A program made the translations under genes and the position numbers. The notes below the pieces were generated by a model that saw only the letters and a list, made by a program, of their open reading frames with translations, did not search any database and was not told the DNA's origin. Positions 39,201-44,200 of a DNA stretch of 64,000 bases are shown here, piece by piece. The stretch is from Stichopus chloronotus (lineage: Eukaryota; Echinodermata; Holothuroidea; Aspidochirotida; Stichopodidae): the NCBI GenBank assembly GCA_021234535.1, contig CM037836.1:24418769-24482768 (forward strand), read 5' to 3'. How positions within the stretch are numbered: the first letter of the stretch is position 1; each line of letters starts with the position of its first letter.

Positions 39201-39641
39201 ACCTTAACTGAAAGAGAGAAAAACAACTAGTTTAAAATTGGTAATACTGTAAACTTTTACATGATGTTAAGTGACAAGAATTAAACCAGCAAAGATGTGA
39301 TATTCCTCATACAAAACACATAGTTGATACCACCGTTTTTGGCAACGATACAGTACAGTACGTTTGAAACACTCTCATGTGCAATGCTGATCTACCAAAT
39401 GGTAAGTGTAATTTATTTTGTCTTTAATTAAAAAAAGAGTGAGTGTGGGCATCTCTGAAAAGCTGTGCATCTGCAACAAACTCACCTCCTTATTACTTGT
39501 GTCTCTGAAAGCAGGTAACTGTTGAAGTCTTCCCACTCTGGAGCCTTCAATTTTAGGGTCTTCAACTTGAGAGTTCATGACAATCAGACAAGGATTGGAA
39601 TCCTCTTCAAGTTCATCCAAATTACCAGAATCAGGCTCCAT
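3084..39641 (-). CDS. TP53BP1: TP53BP1 orthologue, complete multi-exon coding region
   Basis: Seen: 27 minus-strand exons (listed separately) join in phase, with one unresolved junction near 33 kb, into about 1,766 codons; the human protein has 1,972. In order they give an N-terminus resembling human 53BP1 (PCLIVMNSQ versus human PCLIIEDSQ), a long acidic SQ/TQ-rich region, a basic GAR-like stretch, tandem Tudor folds, a UDR-like motif, basic nuclear-localisation clusters and two C-terminal BRCT domains ending shortly after a KYKWDY motif. Family knowledge: 53BP1 is a chromatin-bound DNA double-strand-break mediator that is phosphorylated by ATM on SQ/TQ sites, binds H4K20me2 through Tudor and H2AK15ub through the UDR, and favours end joining. 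Inference: the architecture is intact, so this is a functional orthologue. It faces CENPH head-to-head. Confidence 0.95.
3833..3984 (-). CDS. TP53BP1: TP53BP1 coding exon 26 (BRCT 2 start)
   Basis: The acceptor CTCTCGCAG|GCACC was chosen over an upstream one because only it keeps the frame (TG|G gives Trp). Donor GAGAG|GTGAGT, phase 2 to 1. LTAVVISSERDPLETWRCIL and MAAGCDIVSR follow human [21 protein letters not shown] and MTGGAASVKQ. Confidence 0.94.
4878..5070. repeat. Partial copy of the CCTTTAAAG-ended element
   Basis: The CTTAAAGACAGCCACTCATCA left end and the TTTGATTGAGAGCAAATTTA, AAAGATGCAGGGCAGATCAT, TTTGATTACAAATG series match 62.35-62.51 kb. No right end was found. It lies in TP53BP1 intron 25, near exon 25. 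Confidence 0.5.
5211..5284 (-). CDS. TP53BP1: TP53BP1 coding exon 25 (BRCT linker)
   Basis: Acceptor CTTTTCAG|GGTAA, donor GAATG|GTATGT, phase 0 to 2. IQRYQDYILPAGESCEEGGI aligns with human LQNYRNYLLPAGYSLEEQRI, the linker between the two BRCT repeats that helps form the p53-binding face. Confidence 0.95.
6326..6448 (-). CDS. TP53BP1: TP53BP1 coding exon 24 (BRCT 1 core)
   Basis: Acceptor TTTTTTCAG|GTCAC, donor AGAACA|GTGAGT, phase 0 to 0. VFLVADAHCRTKKYLLALAS followed by AVPCISYMWLNESC is close to human CLLIADQHCRTRKY and GIPCVSHVWVHDSC, including the conserved Trp of the BRCT fold. Confidence 0.96.
7231..7328 (-). CDS. TP53BP1: TP53BP1 coding exon 23 (BRCT 1)
   Basis: Acceptor AAATGCAG|ATGAA, donor ACTCAG|GTAACC, phase 1 to 0. 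HGIIPFHKEHATKQIMAGGG followed by TVIKDLEKTQ matches human IPPFNKQYTESQLRAGAG and YILEDFNEAQ. It follows a 2.85-kb intron. Confidence 0.93.
7329..10179. other. TP53BP1 intron 22, no features recognised
   Basis: 2.85 kb of AT-rich sequence. The open frames are short and unconserved in appearance; no terminal repeats or RNA gene were seen. Confidence 0.5.
10180..10362 (-). CDS. TP53BP1: TP53BP1 coding exon 22 (start of BRCT 1)
   Basis: Acceptor ATCTTTCAG|ATACA, donor CAGAG|GTACTA, phase 1 to 1. TPRRSPRKGQSP leads into KMLFKGYAFLVTQV, clearly homologous to human KTLFLGYAFLLTMA, the first beta-strand of the BRCT pair. Confidence 0.93.
10657..11028 (-). CDS. TP53BP1: TP53BP1 coding exon 21 (UDR core and nuclear-localisation clusters)
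   Basis: Acceptor GCGCTCCAG|AAAAT, donor ACGTTG|GTATGT, phase 1 to 1. The exon opens with ENVVVGKRTSRPS; spliced to SDVTL it parallels human DISLDNLVEGKRKRRSN, the UDR that contacts H2AK15ub nucleosomes. Basic clusters (PRRTTRSRSRSK and SGVKRKKG) follow, in the place of the human bipartite nuclear-localisation signal. Confidence 0.9.
11730..14381. mobile_element. 2.65-kb TIR element with GATTAC/TAATCG-rich ends
   Basis: Ends AGGCTTGGGG (11730) and CCCCAAGCCT (14381) are inverted, and about 150 bp inside each end is made of TAATCGATTAC-like words (11740-11880, 14215-14370). The whole lies in TP53BP1 intron 20, between the two halves of the UDR motif. No transposase frame is seen. The middle (12.0-14.2 kb) is unexplained. 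Confidence 0.65.
14425..14513 (-). CDS. TP53BP1: TP53BP1 coding exon 20 (end of Tudor 2, start of UDR)
   Basis: Acceptor TCTTTCAG|GGTG, donor CCTTG|GTGAGA, phase 2 to 1. VSKTNVLLNQEQASNL aligns with human MAVILSLEQGNRL. The last residues, CSDVTL, align with human AADISL at the start of the ubiquitylation-dependent recruitment motif. Confidence 0.88.
15260..15341 (-). CDS. TP53BP1: TP53BP1 coding exon 19 (Tudor 2)
   Basis: Acceptor CTTTACAG|CCATC, donor TAAGAG|GTATGA, phase 1 to 2. AIVVGYFKDVKSRTVGYVIE followed by DGQGNCKR corresponds to human SAGVVKGHRKESGELYYSIE and EGQRKWYKR in the second Tudor fold. Confidence 0.9.
15958..16079 (-). CDS. TP53BP1: TP53BP1 coding exon 18 (Tudor 1 end, Tudor 2 start)
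   Basis: Acceptor AATTTGCAG|ATATC, donor AAGTG|GTAGGT, phase 2 to 1. It encodes YLVLYDDMSEREVARGHIVC, aligned to human YKLLFDDGYECDVLGKDILL. The cage aspartate (human Asp1521) is kept and the aromatic before it is Tyr instead of Phe. PVFFTEGDFVES then enters Tudor 2. No long single-exon frame reveals this exon. Confidence 0.92.
16391..16763. mobile_element. hAT-like MITE (CAGGGTTGTCACCA ends)
   Basis: 373 bp with 14-bp inverted ends CAGGGTTGTCACCA and TGGTGACAACCCTG. The flanking 8-mers CTCATCAA (left) and CTCATTAA (right) match at 7 of 8, which fits an old hAT target duplication. It lies in TP53BP1 intron 17. Confidence 0.82.
17084..17390 (-). CDS. TP53BP1: TP53BP1 coding exon 17 (start of Tudor 1)
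   Basis: Acceptor TACATGAAG|ATCC (the only candidate giving phase 1), donor AACAA|GTAAGT, phase 2 out. After an Ala/Pro/Thr linker the exon encodes LDPGTKVLCKWPHSRFYYPS, matching human FVGLRVVAKWSSNGYFYSG. The Trp of the methyl-lysine cage is present; human Tyr1500 is Phe here and Tyr1502 is Tyr. Confidence 0.92.
17391..19489. other. TP53BP1 intron 16, no features recognised
   Basis: 2.1 kb with short open frames and simple A/T runs only. There was no convincing extra exon: the flanking exons join directly in phase 1. Confidence 0.5.
19490..20098 (-). CDS. TP53BP1: TP53BP1 coding exon 16 (GAR-like basic region)
   Basis: 609 nt, acceptor TCTCATCAG|CTAAA, donor AAGTG|GTGAGT, phase 1 to 1. It is Ser/Glu/Pro-rich with several SP sites. 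Near its end lies GRQTKSQRRKGRRKTARGKK, at the position of the human Gly/Arg-rich GAR motif (RGRGRRGRP) that precedes Tudor and is methylated by PRMT1. The local motif is more Lys/Arg than Gly/Arg, so methylation is uncertain. Confidence 0.9.
20182..22085. mobile_element. 1.9-kb TIR element with internal direct repeats
   Basis: Perfect 12-bp inverted ends TATCTCATCGCC (20182-20193) and GGCGATGAGATA (22074-22085). Inside, a block with GGGGCAAAATTGGCTTTTT and AAAATCAGCAAATTTCACTGG occurs at about 20.85, 21.0, 21.51 and 21.68 kb, and a CA-rich tail (21838-21880) lies near the right end, the same plan as the 53-kb element. The open frames here are not genes. It lies in TP53BP1 intron 15. Confidence 0.75.
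22086..24114. other. Part of TP53BP1 intron 15 right of the 1.9-kb element, no features recognised
   Basis: No exon, repeat end or RNA structure was recognised. Minus-strand open frames near 23.1-23.7 kb lack splice-phase support. Confidence 0.45.
24115..24222. repeat. Minisatellite of GGTACCTGAGTACC palindromic units
   Basis: Three to four copies of TCAGGTACCTNAGTACCC spaced about 40 bp apart, each containing the KpnI-like palindrome GGTACC. It lies in TP53BP1 intron 15, about 280 bp from exon 15. Confidence 0.65.
24502..24703 (-). CDS. TP53BP1: TP53BP1 coding exon 15
   Basis: Acceptor ATAATCAG|AGCAGG, donor CACCAG|GTATAG, phase 0 to 1. The acidic start SRTEEEVDGSETEEWPIS, then YHGDVSSLGSRSSS and serine repeats, parallels human ETEEPIVECQ...GDLGDISSFSSKASS. 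This supports collinearity with the human protein. Confidence 0.88.
24704..26689. other. TP53BP1 intron 14 (right of exon 15), no features recognised
   Basis: About 2 kb without supported exons. Open frames are isolated and low in information. Confidence 0.45.
26690..27055. mobile_element. Degenerate relic of the same repeat family
   Basis: It contains TGACCTTTGACCC near 26.71 kb and TGACCTCAGATGACCTCTG near 26.84 kb, an imperfect CA-rich tail (26.97-27.02 kb) and a GCCTTTGGCAAA end like the right terminus of the two full copies. The left end is not found. It lies in TP53BP1 intron 14. Confidence 0.55.
27199..27315 (-). CDS. TP53BP1: TP53BP1 coding exon 14 (oligomerisation-region equivalent)
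   Basis: Acceptor CCCGCCAG|AATTT, donor GAACTG|GTAAGT, phase 0 to 0, 39 codons. The FKYAKVWVEYKYKRVYCRGR stretch has the alternating aromatic/basic pattern of human VTRVITDVYYVDGTEVERKV in the 53BP1 oligomerisation domain. The similarity is weak, but it is in the right place relative to the next exon. It is too short to stand out as an open frame by itself. Confidence 0.75.
28269..28504 (-). CDS. TP53BP1: TP53BP1 coding exon 13
   Basis: Acceptor ATATCAAG|GATTA, donor CAACAG|GTTAGT, phase 1 to 0. The low-complexity product runs from LSTHSRRRANSSRKGR through Glu/Lys repeats to a poly-Ser tract. It lies before the region equivalent to the human oligomerisation segment. Confidence 0.85.
29011..29399 (-). 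CDS. TP53BP1: TP53BP1 coding exon 12
   Basis: Acceptor TTTTGTAG|GGATG, donor GAAGG|GTAAAT, phase 2 to 1, 389 nt. The acidic start (DDDPFAREDLPREFDHS) is followed by a basic cluster (DKPKRKRKARE, then RRYSKRKY), a candidate nuclear-localisation or DNA-contact patch. An open plus-strand frame over the same bases is a shadow. Confidence 0.88.
29996..30137 (-). CDS. TP53BP1: TP53BP1 coding exon 11
   Basis: Acceptor TTTCACCAG|TGCC, donor CATGA|GTAAGT, phase 1 to 2. It contains ESPTKKNMSVFSGVQQ, matching human ASPQKTMSVLSCICEA, another conserved island of the 53BP1 middle region. Confidence 0.9.
30903..31026 (-). CDS. TP53BP1: TP53BP1 coding exon 10
   Basis: Acceptor GACTCTAG|AGTGAC, donor TTAATG|GTGGGT, phase 0 to 1. 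It encodes SDVTNQEQQKITNSTNRS and continues to KEREMEFHLN. The SDV start corresponds to human TSDVMSES. Position and phase are consistent. Confidence 0.82.
31891..32063 (-). CDS. TP53BP1: TP53BP1 coding exon 9
   Basis: Acceptor ACTGTCAG|GAATG, donor CAGCAA|GTAAAT, phase 1 to 0. It encodes MSFHLNLMKDGSHISPLE and then KKFKHSTPIV. These align with human PFHFTLPKEGDIIPPL and KRHSTPI in the same order, one of the few conserved islands in the disordered half. An acidic EEEEEED run follows. Confidence 0.9.
32931..33045 (-). CDS. TP53BP1: Likely TP53BP1 exon 8 (5' junction unresolved)
   Basis: An open frame bounded by acceptor ATACAGCAG|GGAGG (or 3 nt earlier) and donor AAAAG|GTATTA encodes EEEKQWKLLPSKYPLPSYKE followed by HLFSSPLADPMGLK. 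Its phase-1 exit fits exon 9, but its phase-0 entry does not fit the phase-2 end of exon 7. Either a small exon of 3n+1 nt lies in 33.05-33.64 kb, or a splice site is misplaced. Confidence 0.55.
33646..34333 (-). CDS. TP53BP1: TP53BP1 coding exon 7 (large SQ/TQ-rich exon)
   Basis: 688 nt, the largest exon in the gene. Acceptor TATTTTAG|ATGTT, donor CTCTAG|GTGAGT, phase 1 in and 2 out. It has dense SQ/TQ motifs (DSQQ, SSQD, LTQSQTE, SSQP, TSQP). The FRLRLTQSQTETEAEG stretch resembles the human LHLSLTETQSQG segment. Long runs of Ser, Glu and Lys indicate disorder. The phase-2 exit does not match the next recognisable exon (see findings). Confidence 0.9.
35035..35089 (-). CDS. TP53BP1: TP53BP1 coding exon 6
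   Basis: Acceptor CTCTGCAG|AACTGG, donor GCGG|GTAAGT, phase 0 to 1. It encodes NWQDPNQIESSQSVKEKA, with one SQ site. It joins exon 7 as ...KEKADVAMQASLP. Confidence 0.78.
35614..35763 (-). CDS. TP53BP1: TP53BP1 coding exon 5
   Basis: Acceptor TTTCGTAG|GTACC (an alternative lies 7 nt downstream at ACCAG|AATGG), donor CTCCAG|GTTAGT, phase 0 to 0, 50 codons. The product is serine-rich (SSASNSSESAESMQSPS). No domain is expected here. Confidence 0.75.
36542..36585 (-). CDS. TP53BP1: TP53BP1 coding exon 4 (44 nt)
   Basis: A very short exon, acceptor CTCTTTAG|TTGAT, donor GTTCAG|GTAGCG, phase 1 to 0. It gives DSKDRLKDEDEDVQ, an acidic linker. Phases agree with both neighbours, which is the main support at this length. 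Confidence 0.72.
37283..37480 (-). CDS. TP53BP1: TP53BP1 coding exon 3
   Basis: Acceptor TTTGACAG|AA, donor ACTG|GTAAGA, phase 1 to 1. It encodes a Ser/Thr-rich acidic segment with STQQSPEDMFPVVSSSPSD. The TQ next to an SP site is the kind of phospho-cluster found in the 53BP1 N-terminus. Confidence 0.85.
38094..38196 (-). CDS. TP53BP1: TP53BP1 coding exon 2
   Basis: Acceptor GTTGCAG|GACC, donor AATG|GTAAAG, phase 0 in and 1 out. The 34 codons are highly charged (DQEREKENKEG, then DEDEEELIPPSQADD) and include an SQ dipeptide. This fits the acidic N-terminal half of 53BP1, which is disordered and poorly conserved, so assignment rests on phase and position. Confidence 0.8.
39486..39641 (-). 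CDS. TP53BP1: TP53BP1 coding exon 1 (initiator)
   Basis: ATG at 39641-39639. The 52 codons begin MEPDSGNLDELEEDSNPCL and contain PCLIVMNSQ, closely matching the start of human 53BP1 (MDP...PCLIIEDSQ). That match fixes the start even though the frame is open upstream. Ends in phase 0 at GAG|GTGAGT. The exon probably begins at 39662, with a short 5' UTR stretch. It contains the first SQ site, a potential ATM target. Confidence 0.9.
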
Positions 39642-40549
39642 TCTTGATAACTTACATTCACCCTGACATAGCAGACTGTAACACAAAAATGCAAAATATC
39701 ATGTCTTAAGTTCTTCTTGTATACATGATACAGCAAACATGCCCCAGAACATTTGTCTCTTGAAAAGTAAGTATAGTTTCTAAATGCAACTATAATAGCT
39801 GTCAGGCTGTCCTTCACAAAATGTGGGTACATGCTGTTGGTGCAATGTGGGTGCATACCCTGGGGTAGGTGCACCTAGAAAATCCATCGACTATATGTCG
39901 CAATAAGCCAATAATATACTATAGAAGGAATGGACCAGAAGTGGATCCATAATCATGAAATACACAACTGTGGTTAGGTTCAAAGGGTTAGGTTCACTTC
40001 AGCGACGTCGCCACAGTTAGTGAATAATTTCTGAAGGCAACACCAATCTGGGGCTGGGGGGTTTCAGATCGCTTCTGTTTATTTCCTTCTCCCTCGCAAA
40101 CAAAAGAATGCATGAATGAGTATAAACGTTACATACCCAGCAGAACACAAAAAAAGTTAAGGTAGGAAGTTAAGTGCAAAGGAAGGAACCTGAACTTCTT
40201 TCAGTCTTTTCCAGTATGGTCCCTGTGGATATTTGCACAAAGAAAAAATTGTAAAAAGTCTAAGTCCAACTGGGGATTCAAACTTACCTGCGGGGAAAGC
40301 AAGGTAGCTTCCTGATCAACAAACTTGCAGTTGGGACGACGTTGGGGCCTGTTACGCTAAATGGCACTAGCAGTAAACCAGGCTGTACGGAACTTAAATT
40401 TGTGAAAATGAATCTTTATATTCCATATCGGAAGGTCAGCAAGCTCTTAGCCTAATAGAGTTTCGTAATAATGCCTTTAAGAGTAAATTCTAGATCCGTC
40501 CGTAATCTGAAATATATAGGCCTACAATACTTTGCTTAATTTTACTCAC

Positions 40550-40680
40550 CGAAAAGCGAGAGACTGCCTGCAGATTGCTAAAAAGTGTACTGTCTGTGTA
40601 TACGTGTGAGCGCTAGCGCGCATATGCATGCACTGCGAAACGAGCCGAGTGCATACATAGTAGTAGTTAGTACAGAGGAT
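40550..40680 (-). other. TP53BP1: Probable 5' non-coding exon of TP53BP1
   Basis: On the minus strand a strong donor (CTTTTCG|GTGAGTAAA) puts an exon end at 40550. A matching acceptor (TATGTCAG|GGTG) starts the next exon at 39662, just upstream of the initiator ATG. The upstream limit is a guess because no transcription start can be read from sequence alone. No coding frame is claimed for it. Confidence 0.45.
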
Positions 40681-41173
40681 CCGAAACGATATCAACAACT
40701 CTGTTGTTAGAACTGATCAAGTCGTAACTTGTACTTGCTAAGTTCAGGCTAGGCGCAGACCTGTCAATCATTAAAAAAAATGTTTGATGAATAAAATGTC
40801 ACGCCTTTTGCAGGTCGTGTCAAGTATTATTTACTCGAAAATTTGAAAAAGTTCTTCCATAGGTTTCAAATATGTATGATTTTGTGGGGAATTCATGTTA
40901 AAAGTTACCACGGAAAAAACGTAGAGGTCTATCTCTTTGAAGCATCTACTCTCGGTGAGTTTTGAAAACCCCGCGAACTAAACATTATAGTGCGATTATA
41001 CTTTTCTGCATGTATCATGCAAAGCTCATGGACGTACGAATATAGGCACTACATACATGTATACAGCGCAGTGTTGTTGATGTGTAACAAGTCAGACCGA
41101 CACCAGTTAATCAGAACGATTTTCTCCACCATTTGTCTCAATCGTTTGTGCTATAGGAGACTATATATCGAGT
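40551..41173. promoter_or_regulatory. Divergent intergenic region, candidate bidirectional TP53BP1/CENPH promoter
   Basis: About 0.6 kb separates the 5' exon of TP53BP1 (minus) from the CENPH start codon (plus). The stretch around 40.61-40.66 kb is locally CpG-rich for this window (GCGCTAGCGCGC, then GCGAAACGAGCCGAG). No clear TATA box is positioned for either gene. Sharing of the promoter is inferred from geometry only. Confidence 0.5.
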
Positions 41174-41235
41174 ATGGAAGGAACCGACAACAGTTCACCA
41201 CTCACCGAGAAAATGACAACGGTTGAATTGATAAG
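41174..41235 (+). CDS. CENPH: CENPH exon 1 (initiator)
   Basis: ATG at 41174 begins MEGTDNSSPLTEKMTTVELI, donor ATAAG|GTGCCA, phase 2. LTEKMTTVELI parallels the human CSEDRMTLLLRL segment. The start is chosen because it is the first ATG in the frame that joins exon 2 and the overlapping upstream frame is unrelated. Confidence 0.8.
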
Positions 41236-44200
41236 GTGCCAGAAGTCTCGATCTTGTAGTAGTTGTCACAGTGTCATACATCATTACATGTAACTTAGGG
41301 ACTTGTACAGTGAAGTTCGGGCCAGAGGCTAAGGTCCTAGCTTCCCTTAGTATAGGCTAAGTTAGGCCTACAAGATAAACAAAGGACATTCATAAGGACT
41401 TGGAAAAACACAAAATTAGTTTCAGTTAACTTTGGGGTCTTTTGAATCTACATACAGTATAGCAGGTTGCATTCTCTTTCCATATTATTGCAAAATATGT
41501 TAATTTACTGTACTACTGAGCCCTGATGGAATGGGGGTTTCCCAAAAGACCGAAGGTCCTCGAGACCGAAATTGCATTGAAGCATGTTGGCGAAGCTGTA
41601 ACTGATTTGACGTGTGATTGTACGCGCAATAAGGTCTGCGAGACAGAAGGTCCGCCAGACCGAAATTCAAATAATGTCCGCAAGGCCGATATATATGGGT
41701 TTCCACTAGAGATATGAACATTTGATTGTATAGGACTTTTTTTAAACGTATGACACTTCCTTTTTGGCTGAGCTTATGGGACATTTACTTCACTTTTGTT
41801 ACACCCATATGAAATGATAGGACATCAACACGATGGTATGAACTCTTGAAATGTATCTTTGCTTTTGTTTATTTATTTATGGACCTCACAAGTGAACTGA
41901 AGGGACCTTTGAAATGAACTTATGGGACGCCGTAGTGAATACATTACATTCTTTGGGGACAGCTGGAAAAAACAGCAAGTCCAAAAAGGAAGTTATAAGA
42001 CGACAAGAAAATAATAATAAAAAATCATTAAAAAACAATTCAACAGGTAACAACAAAACATGTTTCGACTCTTATTTCAAGGTCACCAATTGGGGCCATA
42101 AGCTTTCACCCCTCTCAAGGTCAGATGAAAAAAGTGAAACCATCATCTTTCTTTTCTGGAATATATATCAGAGACAAAAATGATAACCATTGAATCTGAC
42201 CAAACTTGCACAAAATAGTGCAAGTTGACTAAGTTATCTCCTCCCTTGCAGACCTTCGGTCTCGCGGACCTTCGATCTCGAGGACCTTCTCGGTCTCGCG
42301 GACCTTCAGTCTCGCGGTCGGTAACCTATGGAATGTACCATGCCATACTGTATCTTATTGACCTTCACCGCACAGCATAGATCATAGATGCTACTTGATA
42401 CAGAGATCTCATTTGTTACGCATAACGGTTATTTTAAAAACATTTTTCTATATTTTGTCGTTTTTGTTGGCAAAGTCAGATACAAGGATCAACTTGAAGC
42501 TTTGAAGTGTGCCCTCCAGGCAGCAGTTGCCTCATCTCAGGAGAAAATATCACCAGAGGAGAAAGATAACTTGGACAGCAGGTATATGCCTACTTAGACT
42601 GCCTTAAGACGACAATCAAACTCACCACTTTTAGTTCACTCTTCTTATTCTTCTTTAAAAGTGACTGATCGTCTCATTGGTATTGCCAGGGGCGGATCCA
42701 GAATTTTGTTAAAGATTGGTACATGCACCATCTTCCGCAGGCCAACTAGTGAGCGCCGAATCCAGGAAACCATGGTGGGGGGCTCAGGGGTCCTTCCCCC
42801 AATATAATTTGTATGTTAGATGCGCTTACATGGGATTTCCCAGCATCTGGGGATGAGCCCTCCTGATATTCAAACAAAGAACAACCAGTATAATCTTAAG
42901 CCTAGTTATGGTACTTCGATTATAACCATAGCTCCCAAGTTCTGAGAGGCTAGATGTGGGTCCACCTCTAATCTATCCGAGTGAAGATCGCCAGCCTGGG
43001 GGAGGGCCAGAGGGGTATAAATTTTTTTGAAATTTTTTTTTGTTTAGGAGTGTCTACATGCAAAATGATAGCCCACTTGGGCAAATTAGTCGACACAATT
43101 TCTTTAGGGTGCCACCAAAAAAATCAGTTCTGTAGGTCTGCTGATTTTTTTCTCTTCTTCCATCTTTTTTAGTACGGGGATGTGAAATGCGGGTTTTTCA
43201 AAGGGCGTGGCGGGTCAGCGGGTTTGGGTGTTCAAATGCAGGTCACACCTGTGAAATGCAGGTCTCTTGGAAGTAGGGTAACTTGTTTTTCCCTCAAACA
43301 CTTAAATGCATAGGTAATAAGGTGACATCAATCCCAACATTTGTATGTCTGAAATACCCTAGGTCACTATATTTAGTACTTTTCTAATCACACAAATTTT
43401 ATTTCTCTTCGATTACGACCTATATTTCCACAAATTTCATTGCAACTTTCAATATTTCACTATTTTTTTATGTTTCATGGTTGCCTTAGATTTTATGATA
43501 TTACTAATGTTTTCAAAATTTCAATTTTCCTTCAATGCAGTAACCAATTTGAATAGAAACCAATTTGAGTCATATAACCAGTATACTGTGGACGTTCATC
43601 TGGGAAGCATATTCTCCATATCTATTTGATCATATTAGTCATCAAAAAAAAAAAGGGGGGATGTGCTGCGTGCACCCCTATCTGGATCTGCACCTGGTCG
43701 CATGAGATGTCAATCTTTTCTTGGTAACTCTACAAGTGTACTAGTTTACGGTTACTCTTTGCATGTACCCATGAGTACTGAATAATACTAGGCTAGCATG
43801 TCCACACATACGATAAAAAGGCGACAACAAACTTTCACAGACAATCTTGTACACAGAATTCTTTCAAAACCTCACCATTACCCTTTTGCTCATATTTCCA
43901 AATGCAGCTCAGATACACCAAGTAAACACAAAAAAATCATATGTCATTCACAGTTTGTCCATCTGCTGGGCTTCCTTTCCAAAAATGTACATGTAGACTC
44001 TCGGCTATGTTGTTACTAAATACTAACTTGCTGCTGTAAAAGTGTAAAATGTAGAGCATACCCACCTTCAGGTGCACTCAACTAGCTAAATTCTGACCTC
44101 AGCTACAGTGTTGGTACTGTTGGAATACAGTTATGGTGCCACCAATGTGGTAAAAAAAGCACGATATCCCACCAATTTAAATATTCATAGTCTTCTGAGC

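Noticed and set aside
40990..41226. 78-codon plus-strand open frame overlapping CENPH exon 1
   Set aside because: Different frame from the ATG at 41174 that joins exon 2; composition looks random.
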